64,000 nt of DNA, from the NCBI RefSeq assembly GCF_030272615.1, contig NC_081406.1:115413783-115477782 (forward strand), written 5' to 3'. The notes below the pieces were generated by a model. That model ran no database searches and was not told the DNA's origin. It saw only the letters and a list, made by a program, of their open reading frames with translations. A program made the translations under genes and the position numbers. The DNA comes from Cryptomeria japonica. Taxonomy: Eukaryota > Streptophyta > Pinopsida > Cupressales > Cupressaceae. Below are positions 35,700 through 46,089 of this stretch, piece after piece (the stretch's first letter is position 1; each line of letters starts with the position of its first letter).

Positions 35700-36145
35700 A
35701 GAATATGGAATAGGCATTTTGTCTTCTCTCCAAAAGTCTCTCTCTCCAAGGTCAACAAACACAAATGAGACAAAACAATGCATTTTTCCCCTTTTATAGG
35801 GTAAAATAAAATTAGGGTTAGGGGATTGAGCATGTAATTTGCTCATGGTCTTCCTCATACCCTCGCACACATCAATATCAGGAGATGAATCAATTTTAGC
35901 ATTCCACATAGCAAAAATTTTACAATGCAAACACAATTATCAAATCAAATCAAATTTTCCAAATTTTGATTCATCTCTCAAGGGGGCATTATCAAACATG
36001 GTTTATCAAATCTGGGGCATCACACATCAAATCTGAGGCACGACATGAAAATATAAAAACAACATTGGTCATAATAAAATTTTAGCGACACATCATTTTC
36101 TTTGAATTAACATGTGCACACACGTCACTTCAAAGAGGGGCAAAA
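35700..36145 (-). promoter_or_regulatory. Promoter region of the antisense gene and polypurine tract of C
   Basis: No coding sequence. It contains the antisense TATA box and ends on the plus strand with the polypurine tract CAAAGAGGGGCAAAA (36131-36145) directly before the LTR. The region therefore serves plus-strand priming and antisense transcription in a compact space. Confidence 0.6.
35790..35798 (-). promoter_or_regulatory. TATA box of the antisense PMD gene
   Basis: Minus strand TATAAAAGG in the context CCTATAAAAGGGGAAAAATG, about 95 bp upstream of the proposed ATG (35699). That allows a transcription start near 35765 and a 5' untranslated region of about 65 bases. It lies inside the element between the gene and the 3' LTR, so the gene would have its own promoter. 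Confidence 0.6.
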
Positions 36146-37604
36146 TGTAGACATATAAAAATGACTATATTCCTAACATAATATTTTATGTTCATTTCTC
36201 TATTTAATTTAATCTAATTTAATTAAATTATCCACATTCCTCTATTTAATTAAGTAAATTACTCAATTTATTTAATTAAATTCAATTAACCCCTTTTAGG
36301 TCATTTAATTGAATAAATCATTTTATTTAATTAAATCTATTCTTCTAAACCTTTTAATTAAATTTACATTTAATTAAATAGGGAATCCCAATTAAATAAA
36401 TCTAATTTATTTAAAAACCTCCACTTGCAACCAAATTAAAATAAAATAATTTATTTTAATTAAACCTATTATCCCTCACCCACTTGCATTTTCCTACATC
36501 TGCCACTTGCCTCCTAAACCCTATTCCTAACCCCCTTCTAGACTCTTCTAATCACTTCTAAATTAGCCTAACCCATCTGCTAAATATTGTCACATCCCTA
36601 AGCAAGGGGAAGTCACTTCTCAAACCCTCAAAGTCTTTGATAACCATTAAAGGCTTCAAGTCTCCAACAACTTTCTCTTCCAAACCATTAATGGTTAACT
36701 CAACCCTCTTGCATGATTAGAGACTTTTTCTAAACTTAACCTCCATGTAACCCAAGGGTCTCATCAAGCATTTATTGTTTTGACCATGGTTATTCCTTAA
36801 TCCTTTGCACAAGAGTTTATCCTTTGCGTAAAACCTTATCCATTGGATGACCCTAACCTAACCTTAACCTAACCTTAACCCTTACCTCCTAAGGTAACCA
36901 TCATATCTTGTCAAGCATTTAATGCTTCCTACCTCTCTTCTCAACCCAACCTTATGTTGACAATTGTCACCATTTCATTGGTGCAAATTGCAAACATGGA
37001 TTGAGCAACTTTCAAACTCAACCCTTGATTAACTCTTTCAATCCTCGCCATCCATTGCCCTATTTTTGCTATAAATAGAGCTCTCCATCCTCTATTTTAG
37101 ATATCTAAGTCTTTAGCATCATACTTATACTCAAATCCATTCAAGTTTTAATATATCATTTGTGCTCATCATTTAGCCTCTCTTTTAAATAAGAATTAAT
37201 CTAAATATGCATGTTTAGAGTATTTTCCTTATCATTTAGCTTAATCATAGACTAGTATATCATTCTAGGGTAGTCTTGCTACTAATCTTGTCATCTTATA
37301 ATCTAGTTTATTGAATTTATAAGATCATGCATAGCTTAGGATGCATTTCATAATAAAATCAACCAAAGCATCCCTCATTCTTGCATTTGTCATCCCTAAA
37401 CCACTTTGCTCAGTGATCTGAGAGCAAAGACATTGGTTTCAGGGACCTTGTGAGATAGAGAACCATGGAACCAACCTTGGAAAGTTGAGTCATTCTTCAT
37501 GACTCCATAGCTTTCACCAAGAAGTCCTGTGGGTGTGTGGACAAGGCTCCTTAGGCTTCATTTTTCACATTTTGAGTTCTATCGACCCGCTTTTCTCGGA
37601 TACA
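36146..37604 (+). repeat. 3' LTR of element C
   Basis: 1459 bp, starts TGTAGACATATAAAAATGAC, ends TCGGATACA and is followed by ATAAG. TATAAATA at 37070-37077, telomere-like CCTAAC repeats at about 36848-36883. Confidence 0.95.
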
Positions 37605-38279
37605 ATAAGTACTGGAAAAAAACCTTTTGGGATTATTATGGGAGTGCATCCTAAAGGAATAGCAGAATTGGGAGACATTAGCAGTGAAGACCAGAAGAGT
37701 TCAAAAGCAGAAGAATTTGTAGATCACATGGCATCATTGCACATTCAGGTTAAACAACATTTGGAAGACATGAATAGAAAATACAAGGAGAAAGCAGATG
37801 AGAAGAGGAGACATAAGGAATTTGAAGTTGGCAATGAAGTGATGGTCTATTTGTGAAAAGAGAGATTCCCGATTGGAACTTATAATAAGTTGTAGATGAA
37901 GAAGTTTGGACCCTATAAGAACTTGAGAAAGTTCAGTTCTGAAAATGCATATGAAGTGGAGCTAATGGATAGTCTAAGTATTTCACTTATATTTAACATT
38001 GCAGATCGTCATGAGTACCATGAACCAAAATTCAGTGAGGACAGTATTGTAGACTTGGAGAAACAACTTCCCTAGAAGGAACCAGATCAGATTGAAGAGA
38101 TTTTGGATAGTAGGATTGGGTGTAGTACCCGAAGCAGTCAGTACAAAGAATACCTTGTGAAGTGGAAGAATAGACCAGTGGAAGACTCATTTTGAATTTC
38201 TCAAGCAGAGGTAGACTGCCTTGTTTTTCCTCTAACCCCGACAAAGTGAGAGGCTCACTTTCTATTAACCCCAGATGTC
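37605..38279 (+). pseudogene. Pol of chromovirus B, 3' part: integrase C-terminus and chromodomain
   Basis: Continues the integrase frame interrupted at 19384, starting STGKKPFGIIMGVHPKG. A basic helical segment KQHLEDMNRKYKEKADEKRR (about 37755-37815) and FEVGNEVMVYL follow, then, after TGA at 37855, KKFGPYKNLRKF. At about 38092-38220 a chromodomain is visible: IEEILDSRIG, YKEYLVKWKNRP and VEDSF, followed by TGA where Trp is usual in the family. Chromodomains bind methylated histone tails and steer chromoviruses to heterochromatin. Several stops make the copy inactive. The remaining bases run into the 3' LTR at 38280. Confidence 0.9.
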
Positions 38280-40820
38280 TGATGCAGGAGCATCCTCGGT
38301 TCATAGCAATCTTGCATCAACCAAAAACCATTTTCTTTTCTGTTTACAGTTTCAGTTTTCCTTTCTGTGTGTCTCAGTTTTGGCACACCAGTTTCTTGTG
38401 GAGTTGGTTTCTTCTTGAAGAACTGATCACCCTACTTGTTCTTTAATCGTATCTCATTTGGATCCCTTATCGACAAGATATCGCTACCGGTTTTCCTTGA
38501 CAGTTTCTTATTACCAGATTGTTCCATTGTTAATAGGTGTATAAGATCTATTCTGGTGATCTACTGGAACCCATTCTGATGCTTACAAAGCCTTGGACGT
38601 TGATCTCAATGTTTCTTGACGTGTGGCTGACCTTCTGCATTTCATCCTTTGGATTTTCTGGAGGCCGACCTCATTCATTTCTGCATGTTAGGGTTTTGAT
38701 CCTTTTGGGCCGACCTGATCCTTTGGATCAATATATATATTTGTAATCATTCTTTTCAATGTGATCGATCAACTCAGAGATAAAGGAGTATTAGGTAAAT
38801 AGTGCTTAGAAGATAGATCTTTCAACTCAAGGTCCTTGTGAAACCTTTTCTACCAGGCCTGTCTACCAGTATGTTGTAACCCGGTTATTGCTGGTTGGAT
38901 GTAATTGACTTTTCATGCAATAAAACAATTTGTTCTTCATTTTCCTCCATCATATCTTTGTGTTTCCGTTATGTTAATGTGAGGCCCTACCCCGAGCTGT
39001 CAAAGAATTTCAGTTATTTTCATGCTGGACCTACTATTGATAATATATTTTGATGCATTATGGACATAGATTTTATATGATCCAATGTTTGGATAACATT
39101 GATATGATTATGTCATTTACTTTGATTTGCAGTACTTTATTTTGATGCTAGAAAATTATGGATGCATTCTCTATAAATGATTTAATTCCATGATGATTAT
39201 GATGAAGCTATTTAGTAGATTATTTTATGTGGATGTTATTAGATAATTGGAAACTTGATTATTATAATTGAAATTTACGCAATGTCTAAATTATATTCTT
39301 TTCATATGATAATATTATATGTGAGTTTTGGAATTACTAATGTGCGAAGTGAGATGTGCAGGGAAATTATTCCATGTGACCATGGAGACTATTCAGAGAA
39401 TCAAGCCTAGACATATGTGTGTTTGTGAAGCCAAGGGTTGTCTATTTGGAGAGACAACACCTCGTTTGTACATGTGTTTTAATTTGTAAATGTTTACATT
39501 TGGATGCGTGTTTAATTTAAAAAATATTTAATTTATTAATTCCAAAAAAAGGGACATTGCCATCTGTATTTAAGTGATGTGTAATTATTTTTGTGGTGTC
39601 ACTTAACACGTGTTTTAAAGTGAGTTGGCAATGACATGTCCCTTTGAAGGAATTGGTTTTACCAATGCATTTTTCAATTATCTTAGTATGGTCCCAAGAA
39701 AGTCTTGGATAGGGAGCCATTAGAAAGGTCAACTCAGGGTTGACCCATAGGTAAACTTTGGGTGAGTTTCTAGAGGGTTAAACTAACTCCTAGGGTCAAG
39801 TTAGGTGCATTTTTAGTGGGCCATATGATGTACCTATGGATGAAGGCCAAATTTAGCCATGTGTAAACTCCCTAGGGATTGTTTAGTCACCCCAAAAGTT
39901 GAGTTTTCCAAGTTGGCCGAATTTCAACTTTTGAGGAACCTACCTAAGTTAGACAACCCTCTTCATGAGTGACATTGCTCTTCCCCATTCCTTTTTACCA
40001 TTTTGAGGTGCCTTGGCTAGAGAGTTTGTAAAGTGTTACGAAGACCAACCTATGAACATCCTTCATCCTTCCCAAGAGGGTTGGAAAGAGTGAGGAGTGT
40101 CTTCTTAGGGAATAGTGTGGGAGGGAGAAGTTTGATCACCCACTCTCCATTTTTGGAGACATAGATTTTCTTGAGTTTGGTTCTTGGATTGTGAAGTTTT
40201 TGGCTAAGTCTTGAGAGGAAAAAGATAGTTGATTTGGGCAGCTCTTCTACAACTTCTATTCATCCGTTTTGGCAGATTTAAGGTTGGCTGGTTTACTACC
40301 TCATGTTGTTTCTTTGAGTTTTGAAAAGATTGTTTGTTGTGGTTGTTTTCCCATTGTTGATTTCTTAGTATGTTTAGGAGGATGTTGGGTTCTTCCTTTC
40401 GTGTTTGGGTTATTGTGGTTTTATGATATTGTTTGTTGGCTTGTATGCCTTGGGGGACATAAGAAATTGTTGGGACAAGTTTGGAACTTGTGGATGTGCT
40501 TCTTGGTAGCCTTGCAATAGCATTGTGTTCTCCTACTTGTAGAATTCTCTTCTAGGTATTTTGTCCACCTTCACCCCACTTAAAAAGTCACATAAGTGAT
40601 GATGTCTATCCTTGGGTTGAGAGTGTGAATGTTGTGAGTTTTCTTGCTTGTTTGTGTATTGATTGTGTATCTCCCATCTAGCCTTGGTTCTCCTAGCTCG
40701 GGGGTGGCTTCTTGCAAGCCTAGGTTGGGAGGTGAGCCTCCATGGTCACAACCTACAAATTTTTATTGCAGGTTTTCTTGGGAAAGGATTGAAAAGTAAG
40801 CTATGGTTGATCCTATTGTT

Positions 40821-40990
40821 TATTGTATTTAGTTGCAGAAAAGAAAAAGAATTTCTTATTGTATTTAGTTGCAGAAAAGAAAAAGAATTTTTATTGTATT
40901 TAGTTGCAGAAAAGAAAAATAATTTCTTATTGTATTTAGTTGCAGAAAAGAAAAAATAATTTCTTATTGTTTATAGTTGCAAAAAAAAAG
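40821..40990 (+). repeat. 35-37-bp tandem repeat, five units, in solo LTR G
   Basis: Units TATTGTATTTAGTTGCAGAA... start at 40821, 40857, 40892, 40928 and 40965. Each ends in a purine run of AAAAGAAAAAGAA type. The last unit is degenerate. Confidence 0.9.
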
Positions 40991-41915
40991 AAAAAAAAAG
41001 AGAATATATTTGATAAGCCCTCATGTAGTAGAAATGAGAGGCTTGATTTAGTTATTTCCTATTTTTAGTAAAAGAAACTATGGTGTTTTAAATGTAACTG
41101 TTGGATTAGTTTTACCATGTAATAAAAATGTATTTTTATTTGAAGTATATGTTCTTGCAAAGTGAAGAATGCATTGTAGGAGTTATTTATTTAATGATAT
41201 GTTTCTAGAAAAAGATTAAGCATGAAATTTATAGTTTGTTCTTATTGCTATTGAAAAAAAGAAATGCAAATCTAAATGTTAGTAGATTGGTCACTTGTAA
41301 ATAAAAGGAATAGATTTGCTTAAGTTCCAAACATAAAGCAAAAGAAATAAATAGATATTTAGAGTGAATGTTAATATTACATCTTGACTTGTTGTTTATG
41401 GATTAAATAGATTTTTTCAAATAGTTGGTTGCAACTGTTAATAAAAATATCTCTGTCATATTTTTCCTATTCTGTAAATGCATGTGTAGACAAAAAGTTA
41501 GGAAATATTGTAAATCTAGTTATAGTTAACTTAAAGCAAAAAAAAAATAGAAACTATATGTTAAAAAAAATAAAAGTTGTTCTATTATGTTATTTAAGAA
41601 GATTCTATTGTTAAACTTGAAAAGAAACAGATTTAAAACAAGAAATATATATATATATATATATATAGTTATGAAAATGCCTAATGTTTTAAAACCTACA
41701 ACTAAACTATTGTATTTATCCTGAAACTAAATGAATAACACATAATTTACATTAAAGTTAAATTATATAAATTTAATAAACTATGAGTAATCAGGAAATA
41801 AAGGAAATGATTTATTTATTCTAACTATTCTGACCATACCATATTTAAATCCCGTATACAGTTTACTGTTAAAAACTTGTGCATATATATTAATATATAT
41901 ACATATATACATATT

Positions 41916-41918
<3 letters not shown>

Positions 41919-41995
<77 letters not shown>
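41919..41995. repeat. (AT)n/(CA)n compound microsatellite
   Basis: About 33 AT dinucleotides followed by six CA dinucleotides. A smaller AT run lies at 41646-41668. Reading frames through it are artefacts. Confidence 0.95.
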
Positions 41996-42168
41996 TTAAA
42001 ATGTATATTATAGTGCTTATTGTGAAAACCCTTTAAGCAGAGTTTAAAAAAAAAAAATTGTTTCAAAAAAAATAAAAAAGAGATTTTACTAATGCCGAAA
42101 ATCAGGATGGGGGAGCCGAGGGCTCTACCCCACCCTGCCTCCTCATGGGAGGCCACAGTGCGGTGCGA

Positions 42169-42300
42169 CCACCACTACGGGTTAGCTGCAGTGGACGGCT
42201 GCAACCGCCACTATGGTTAAACCGCAATGGACGATTGTGTCCACCACTGCGGTTAACCACATTGGATGACCATGGCCGCCACTGTGGTGAGCCACAATTA
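42169..42300. repeat. G+C-rich 36-bp tandem repeat in solo LTR G
   Basis: Units CCGCCACTATGGTTAAACCG-like start at 42169, 42205, 42241 and 42276 (36, 36, 35 bp). Each contains CCACTGCGGTT...GCAATGGACG with short inverted symmetry. G+C content stands out sharply from the AT-rich surroundings. Long frames on both strands (42102-42486) come from the repeat. Confidence 0.85.
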
Positions 42301-43410
42301 GGCCACCACCATGCCCTCTCCCTCGGCCACACTTCAAACGCATTCCCTCTCTTTTGGCCCTCCTCAAATCTCTTGGCCCTAGTTCATCCTCTTTCACCTA
42401 CACACACACACCTCAAAAAAAAATGTGTTAAAGAAAGCAACCCTAACCCAATTCGGGTTAGGGTTAGCTTGATAGGAAATTACTAAATTAATAAGAAAAG
42501 AGTTGAGTTATAAAAATAATAAATCAACCCTAGATAGGATTTGCATTAAAAATTTATATAAATGAAATGAGGGGGAAATTCTTCTTCAAATTTGAAAAGA
42601 ATTACCCCCATTTGTTTATAGTCAATAAGTTATTAACTTCTATTATTGACTAGGGGGAAATTGTTTCTAATATAGACTTTATTTAGGAAAAATATGAGTA
42701 AGTATATATATAGATGCTAATTTACATCTATATTTAAATATGGTTGTTGGGTTAAAATTCTTTTGGGGATTTTATTAATGGAATTTATTAAAAGTATAAT
42801 GTAAAATTTTAACCTATGAGGTCAATGTTGACCAAATATTTAATAGTTGAAATTTAAATATCTAAGGGGAATTAAATTTGACTTTAATATAAAATAAATT
42901 TTTTAGTCTATTATTATATTTGATTTGGTTAACTTTATTAGTTTAATTTAAAGACATTTTCGTGTTTTCTCAATTAATTATTTTTAATATGAGTTAACAT
43001 TATTTTATTTAGCCTTGAGTATATTAATACTTTTGAGATAATTAATGTCTCTTGATTTATTATTGGAGAAATTTAAATTAGGGGAAATTAATTAATTTAG
43101 TCAAATTAATTAATTAAGTTGTGAGGACCCTTTTTAGGGAATAATTAGTCTACTCTAAATATTGATGCTATAATGATGGAGTTGATTAAACCAACTTTAG
43201 GAAACCATTCTATTTAATCCTGAGTTAACCTTTAATTAAGGAAAAACTTATTTATTCCATTTTAAATGTAGATTATTTAGTGTAATTATGTTGTTTTAAA
43301 AAAAAAAAATTGTTTCATTTTTTGCCCAAAAATTTGGGCATGATAGTTAACTCTTGCTGATCAGTTTGGATTGATCTCTTCGAGGTCCCTCCTCACTGGT
43401 GACTTCTTCA

Positions 43411-44032
43411 CTGACCTAATTGGTTTAGGCCTTAGGGTTGGTATAAATTGATGTAAGATCTCATTGTAGATCATGTGTCGTGTTTGTGGAATGCAATATC
43501 ATATGCAAAGGAGATTTGGTCGATCATAGGTGATCAAATTGGGTTTAAGGAAGAGGTCAAAGGACTCTGGTATTGAGCTTAACCAAGACTGTAATCAGAC
43601 ATGGTAGATGCTAACTCTAGCAGTTCATTATTCTGTATTATTGTTCAGTTATCTTGAGGTGGTTATAACCTCTCTATAGTCAGTGAAACTCTTTTCTAAT
43701 GAGTAGTATGCTCTAGGTAGTATGCCTTCCTCCATGTGCAGGCCCCTTATTGTATCACATACTTTCTGCCAAAGTATCATCTGACTATGGGTAGGCTTCC
43801 CACTATGGTTTTTCCCTTTTCAGGTTTTCCATTACAAATCATGGTGTTATGTGGTATAGTTGCATTGTGTTAATTCTCTGTTTCATTCTTAAGTTTTATT
43901 GGTTATCGGTATTTCTTTATGCTATTTTGGTATTCAATGTTTATGTGCTCCAGTTAAAGATTATTAAGTGGATTAATTTGTTAACAATTGATGCACCCCC
44001 CCCCTCTCAGTTGTTCACTGGTTATCCTAACA
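43411..44032 (+). repeat. Family-A copia LTR, 3' half
   Basis: Continues the LTR broken off at 12014, starting CTGACCTAATTGGTTTAGGC and ending with a C-tract, CTCTCAGTTG and CTAACA. The inverted copy at 50435-51119 aligns with most of it. The next bases are a primer-binding site. Confidence 0.9.
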
Positions 44033-44034
44033 AT

Positions 44035-44046
44035 TGGCATCATAAC
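44035..44046 (+). other. Primer-binding site of the family-A element
   Basis: TGGCATCATAAC two bases after the LTR end, a mutated form of TGGTATCAGAGC. Its position between LTR and gag shows that the split LTR was the 5' LTR of this copia element. Confidence 0.7.
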
Positions 44047-44090
44047 TTTGGTCCTATTTTGCAGAAGCATAAGCGCTTGAGGTAGATCCT

Positions 44091-45815
44091 ATGGAAACTA
44101 ATCCACTGATAACTATTTTCAAAAGAGAAATCCCTAAGCTTGATGTAACAAATTATGGGGTATGGAAAATCTGAATGGAGACTCATCTTAGATGTCTTGG
44201 CAAGGATATTTGGGAGATCACTGAGAAAGGATACACACCTTATGATCTGGCATCTTGCAATCCTACTCCTGCAGCCTTGGAAAAAAATATTGAAAATGAT
44301 TGTAGAGCTAGAGAAGCCCTCCTGTGTGCACTTACTGATCAGCAAATCATGGGATTGACTGATAAATCATCAACAAAGGTTATGTGGGATAAATTGCAAA
44401 CTCTGAATGAAGGTGATCCTATTGTCAAAATTGCTAAACTTGATGGCTACCGGGTAAGGTATGAAAACTTGAAGATGGAAGATAATGAAATAATTGTTGT
44501 ATTTATGGAAAGAGTAAATGAGATTGTTATGGGAATTCAATGTTGTGGAGGATCTCTAAGTGAAGATGAAATAGTTTCCAAATTCTTGAGAGCCCTTCCA
44601 CTGGCTTACAATATGAAGGCAACTGCAATTAATGAGCTTAGAACAATGACAAACACTTCAATTAATAGAGACATTCTGATTGGGAAATTATATTCTTTTG
44701 AGCTTGAAGAATTTGGACCTTCTGGGGTTGCAAAATTTGAACCTACTTTTCATGCATCATCATCTACTGACAAAAGTGATTGGAAAGCCTTAAATGCAAA
44801 AGAATTGGAAGATATGAGGAAAGAGGATGAAGAATTTGAGAAACTTGAAGCCTTATTTGCTAGAAGAGTACCTAAAGGAGCGGTCAGAAGTAAGTATGAA
44901 GGAAAAACACCTTTTAAATATTTTGCCTGTAATAAGATTGGTCATTTTGCATCTAGATGTCCTGAAAGAAATGCAAGATTTGAAGAAAGAGTTAAGAGAT
45001 CATTTAAGCCTAACCAAAACAGATATAGATTCAAGAAAAGTAAACAATGCTACATAGCAGATGAGGAAGGAGTAAGTAATGACTTTGAGGATGAACCGGC
45101 AGCAGACTCTTCTAGTGGATCAAGAAATGGAAAGGAATGGGTGTTCTATGCTTTAAAGGAAGATGAACTAGAACCAGCTATCATGAATGAAGAAAAGGCC
45201 CTGACAGCAAAAGTTGAAGACAAGGATGAATGGGTGATTGATAGTGGATGCTCACATTATGACTGGAGATAAAAGAAATTTTCTATCCCTGCAAGAATAC
45301 AATGGTGGACAAGTTAGATTTGGAGATGACAAAGCATGTATGATCAAAGGTAGAGGTATTATTTCTTTGGATGGAAAGCATAATACTGATAATGTCTATT
45401 ATGTAGAAGGTTTAAAGCATAATCTTTTAAGTATTGGTCAATTAGTGGACAAGGGTTTCCAACTTTAGTTTAAGGATAGAAAATGCAAAATCACTAACAA
45501 AATTTGTTTTAAGATTGCAATTGGTACTCAGAATGGAGGTAATATCTTTCACTTGAATACTTGTAATAAGACATGTTTGATTGCTCATATTGATGAGAGT
45601 TGGTTATGGCATAAGAGGTTGTGTCATGTTAATTTTGATTGTATTGTTAAGATCAGTTCAACAAAGGCAGTTAGAGATATACCTAAGATTATGAAGCCTC
45701 ATAATCCAGTATGTAAGGAATGTCAATTGGGAAAGAAAGTTAGAACTTCTTTTAAGAGCATACATGATAAATCTAATGATGTACTAGTGCACCTATTCTT
45801 GTTGTACCAAACCCC
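44091..45815 (+). pseudogene. Ty1/copia Gag, protease and pre-integrase of the family-A element (truncated)
   Basis: ATG at 44091. After a TGA at 44172 the UBN2-type Gag runs open to 45272: METHLRCLGKDIWEIT, LQTLNEGDPIVKIAKLDGYR, VSKFLRALPLAYNMKATAIN, and a basic segment. The zinc knuckle (44925-44966) reads YFACNKIGHFASRC, i.e. the first Cys is Tyr. Protease begins WVIDSGCSH at about 45228 (active-site DSG) but frameshifts near 45260, continuing as VRFGDDKACMIKGRG, VYYVEGLKHNLLSIGQL. The GAG-pre-integrase region (LWHKRLCHVNFDCIVKIS, CKECQLGKK) ends at about 45790. There the copia sequence stops: integrase core, RT and RNase H are absent, and Ty3-type sequence follows. Confidence 0.92.
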
Positions 45816-46030
45816 TTGATTGATTTCATGGCATGCACAAATGCTTCATTAGATGGATTAGGAGAAGTTATTATGCAGGAGGGTCGAGCTATAGCATATG
45901 AGTCTAGGAAACTTAAGACTCATGAGATTAACTACCCTACTCATGACCTTGAGCTTGTAGCAGTGGAGCATTCAAGAATTCAGAGAGAAGAAAAGGTGAA
46001 TTTCAGGCGAATTAAGAGAGAGTAAAAGCA
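45816..46030 (+). pseudogene. Ty3/gypsy RNase H fragment joined to the copia remnant
   Basis: About 50 codons clearly of the Ty3 RNase H type: [40 protein letters not shown] and VAVEHS, after which the similarity breaks. The first Asp of the RNase H motif (usually C-T-D) is Asn here. It is in the plus orientation, wedged between copia pre-integrase and ORF X, so the segment 44.0-50.4 kb is a composite of at least three sources. Confidence 0.85.
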
Positions 46031-46089
46031 TTATGAAAGGATTTTGAGCAGAAGAACTCAATCTACCAGCTGGTGTTCACTTTCAAGTA

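Larger units (their letters stand above)
19385..37604 (+). mobile_element. Complete 18.2-kb Tat-lineage Ty3/gypsy element C with antisense PMD gene
   Basis: LTRs at 19385-20822 and 36146-37604 begin TGTAGACATATAAAAATGAC and end ATACA, with perfect ATAAG target duplications. The primer-binding site is at 20827 and a polypurine tract (CAAAGAGGGGCAAAA) at 36131-36145. The long leader (20823-23284) has phased octamer arrays. Gag, protease, RT, RNase H, a second archaeal-type RNase H and integrase follow on the plus strand. Dual RNase H is the known hallmark of the Tat (Ogre/Retand/Athila-related) branch. A 4.8-kb region between integrase and the 3' LTR holds an antisense gene. By eye the LTRs differ at only a few percent of positions, apart from one roughly 22-bp indel, so this insertion is younger than its host B. 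Confidence 0.95.
38978..43345. mobile_element. 4.4-kb solo LTR (G) inserted in the 3' LTR of B
   Basis: Begins TGTGAGGCCCTACCCCGAGC and ends TTGGGCATGATA, with a perfect 5-bp duplication GTTAA on both sides (38973-38977 and 43346-43350). No gag or pol reading frame exists inside, and no second copy of its ends, so it behaves as a very long solo LTR. The 3' terminus is TA rather than CA. Contents: a 36-bp tandem repeat (40821-40990), AT microsatellites (41646-41668, 41919-41984) and a G+C-rich 36-bp repeat (42169-42300). Short reading frames around 40269-40959 show no known domain. Confidence 0.8.
12015..43410 (+). mobile_element. Ty3/gypsy chromovirus element B, split by three later insertions
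   Basis: LTRs begin TGATGCAGGAGCATCC (12015 and 38280) and end CTTCA (15385 and 43410). Primer-binding site at 15388, Gag and Pol on the plus strand, and a chromodomain at the C-terminus of integrase place it in the chromovirus branch of Ty3/gypsy. It lies in a family-A LTR. The five bases on each side (12010-12014 TCATC and 43411-43415 CTGAC) occupy the exact target-duplication position but have diverged. Insertions inside it: 12394-15005, 19385-37604 and 38978-43345. Without them the element would be about 7 kb. Confidence 0.92.
38280..43410 (+). repeat. 3' LTR of element B (interrupted at 38978-43345)
   Basis: TGATGCAGGAGCATCC at 38280 to GTTAA at 38977, then from 43346 (GTTAACTCTTGCTGATC) to CTTCA at 43410. 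Matches the 5' LTR parts. The intervening 4.37 kb is a separate insertion. Confidence 0.9.

Noticed and set aside
40269-40959. Hydrophobic membrane-protein-like frames
   Set aside because: Located inside solo LTR G, partly made of the 36-bp tandem repeat, with no support from context.
41781-42156. Tyr-Ile repeat proteins on the minus strand
   Set aside because: Translation of an (AT)n microsatellite.
42102-42486. Overlapping frames of 70-113 codons on both strands in G+C-rich DNA
   Set aside because: Produced by a 36-bp G+C-rich tandem repeat inside a solo LTR. No domain and no independent evidence for coding.
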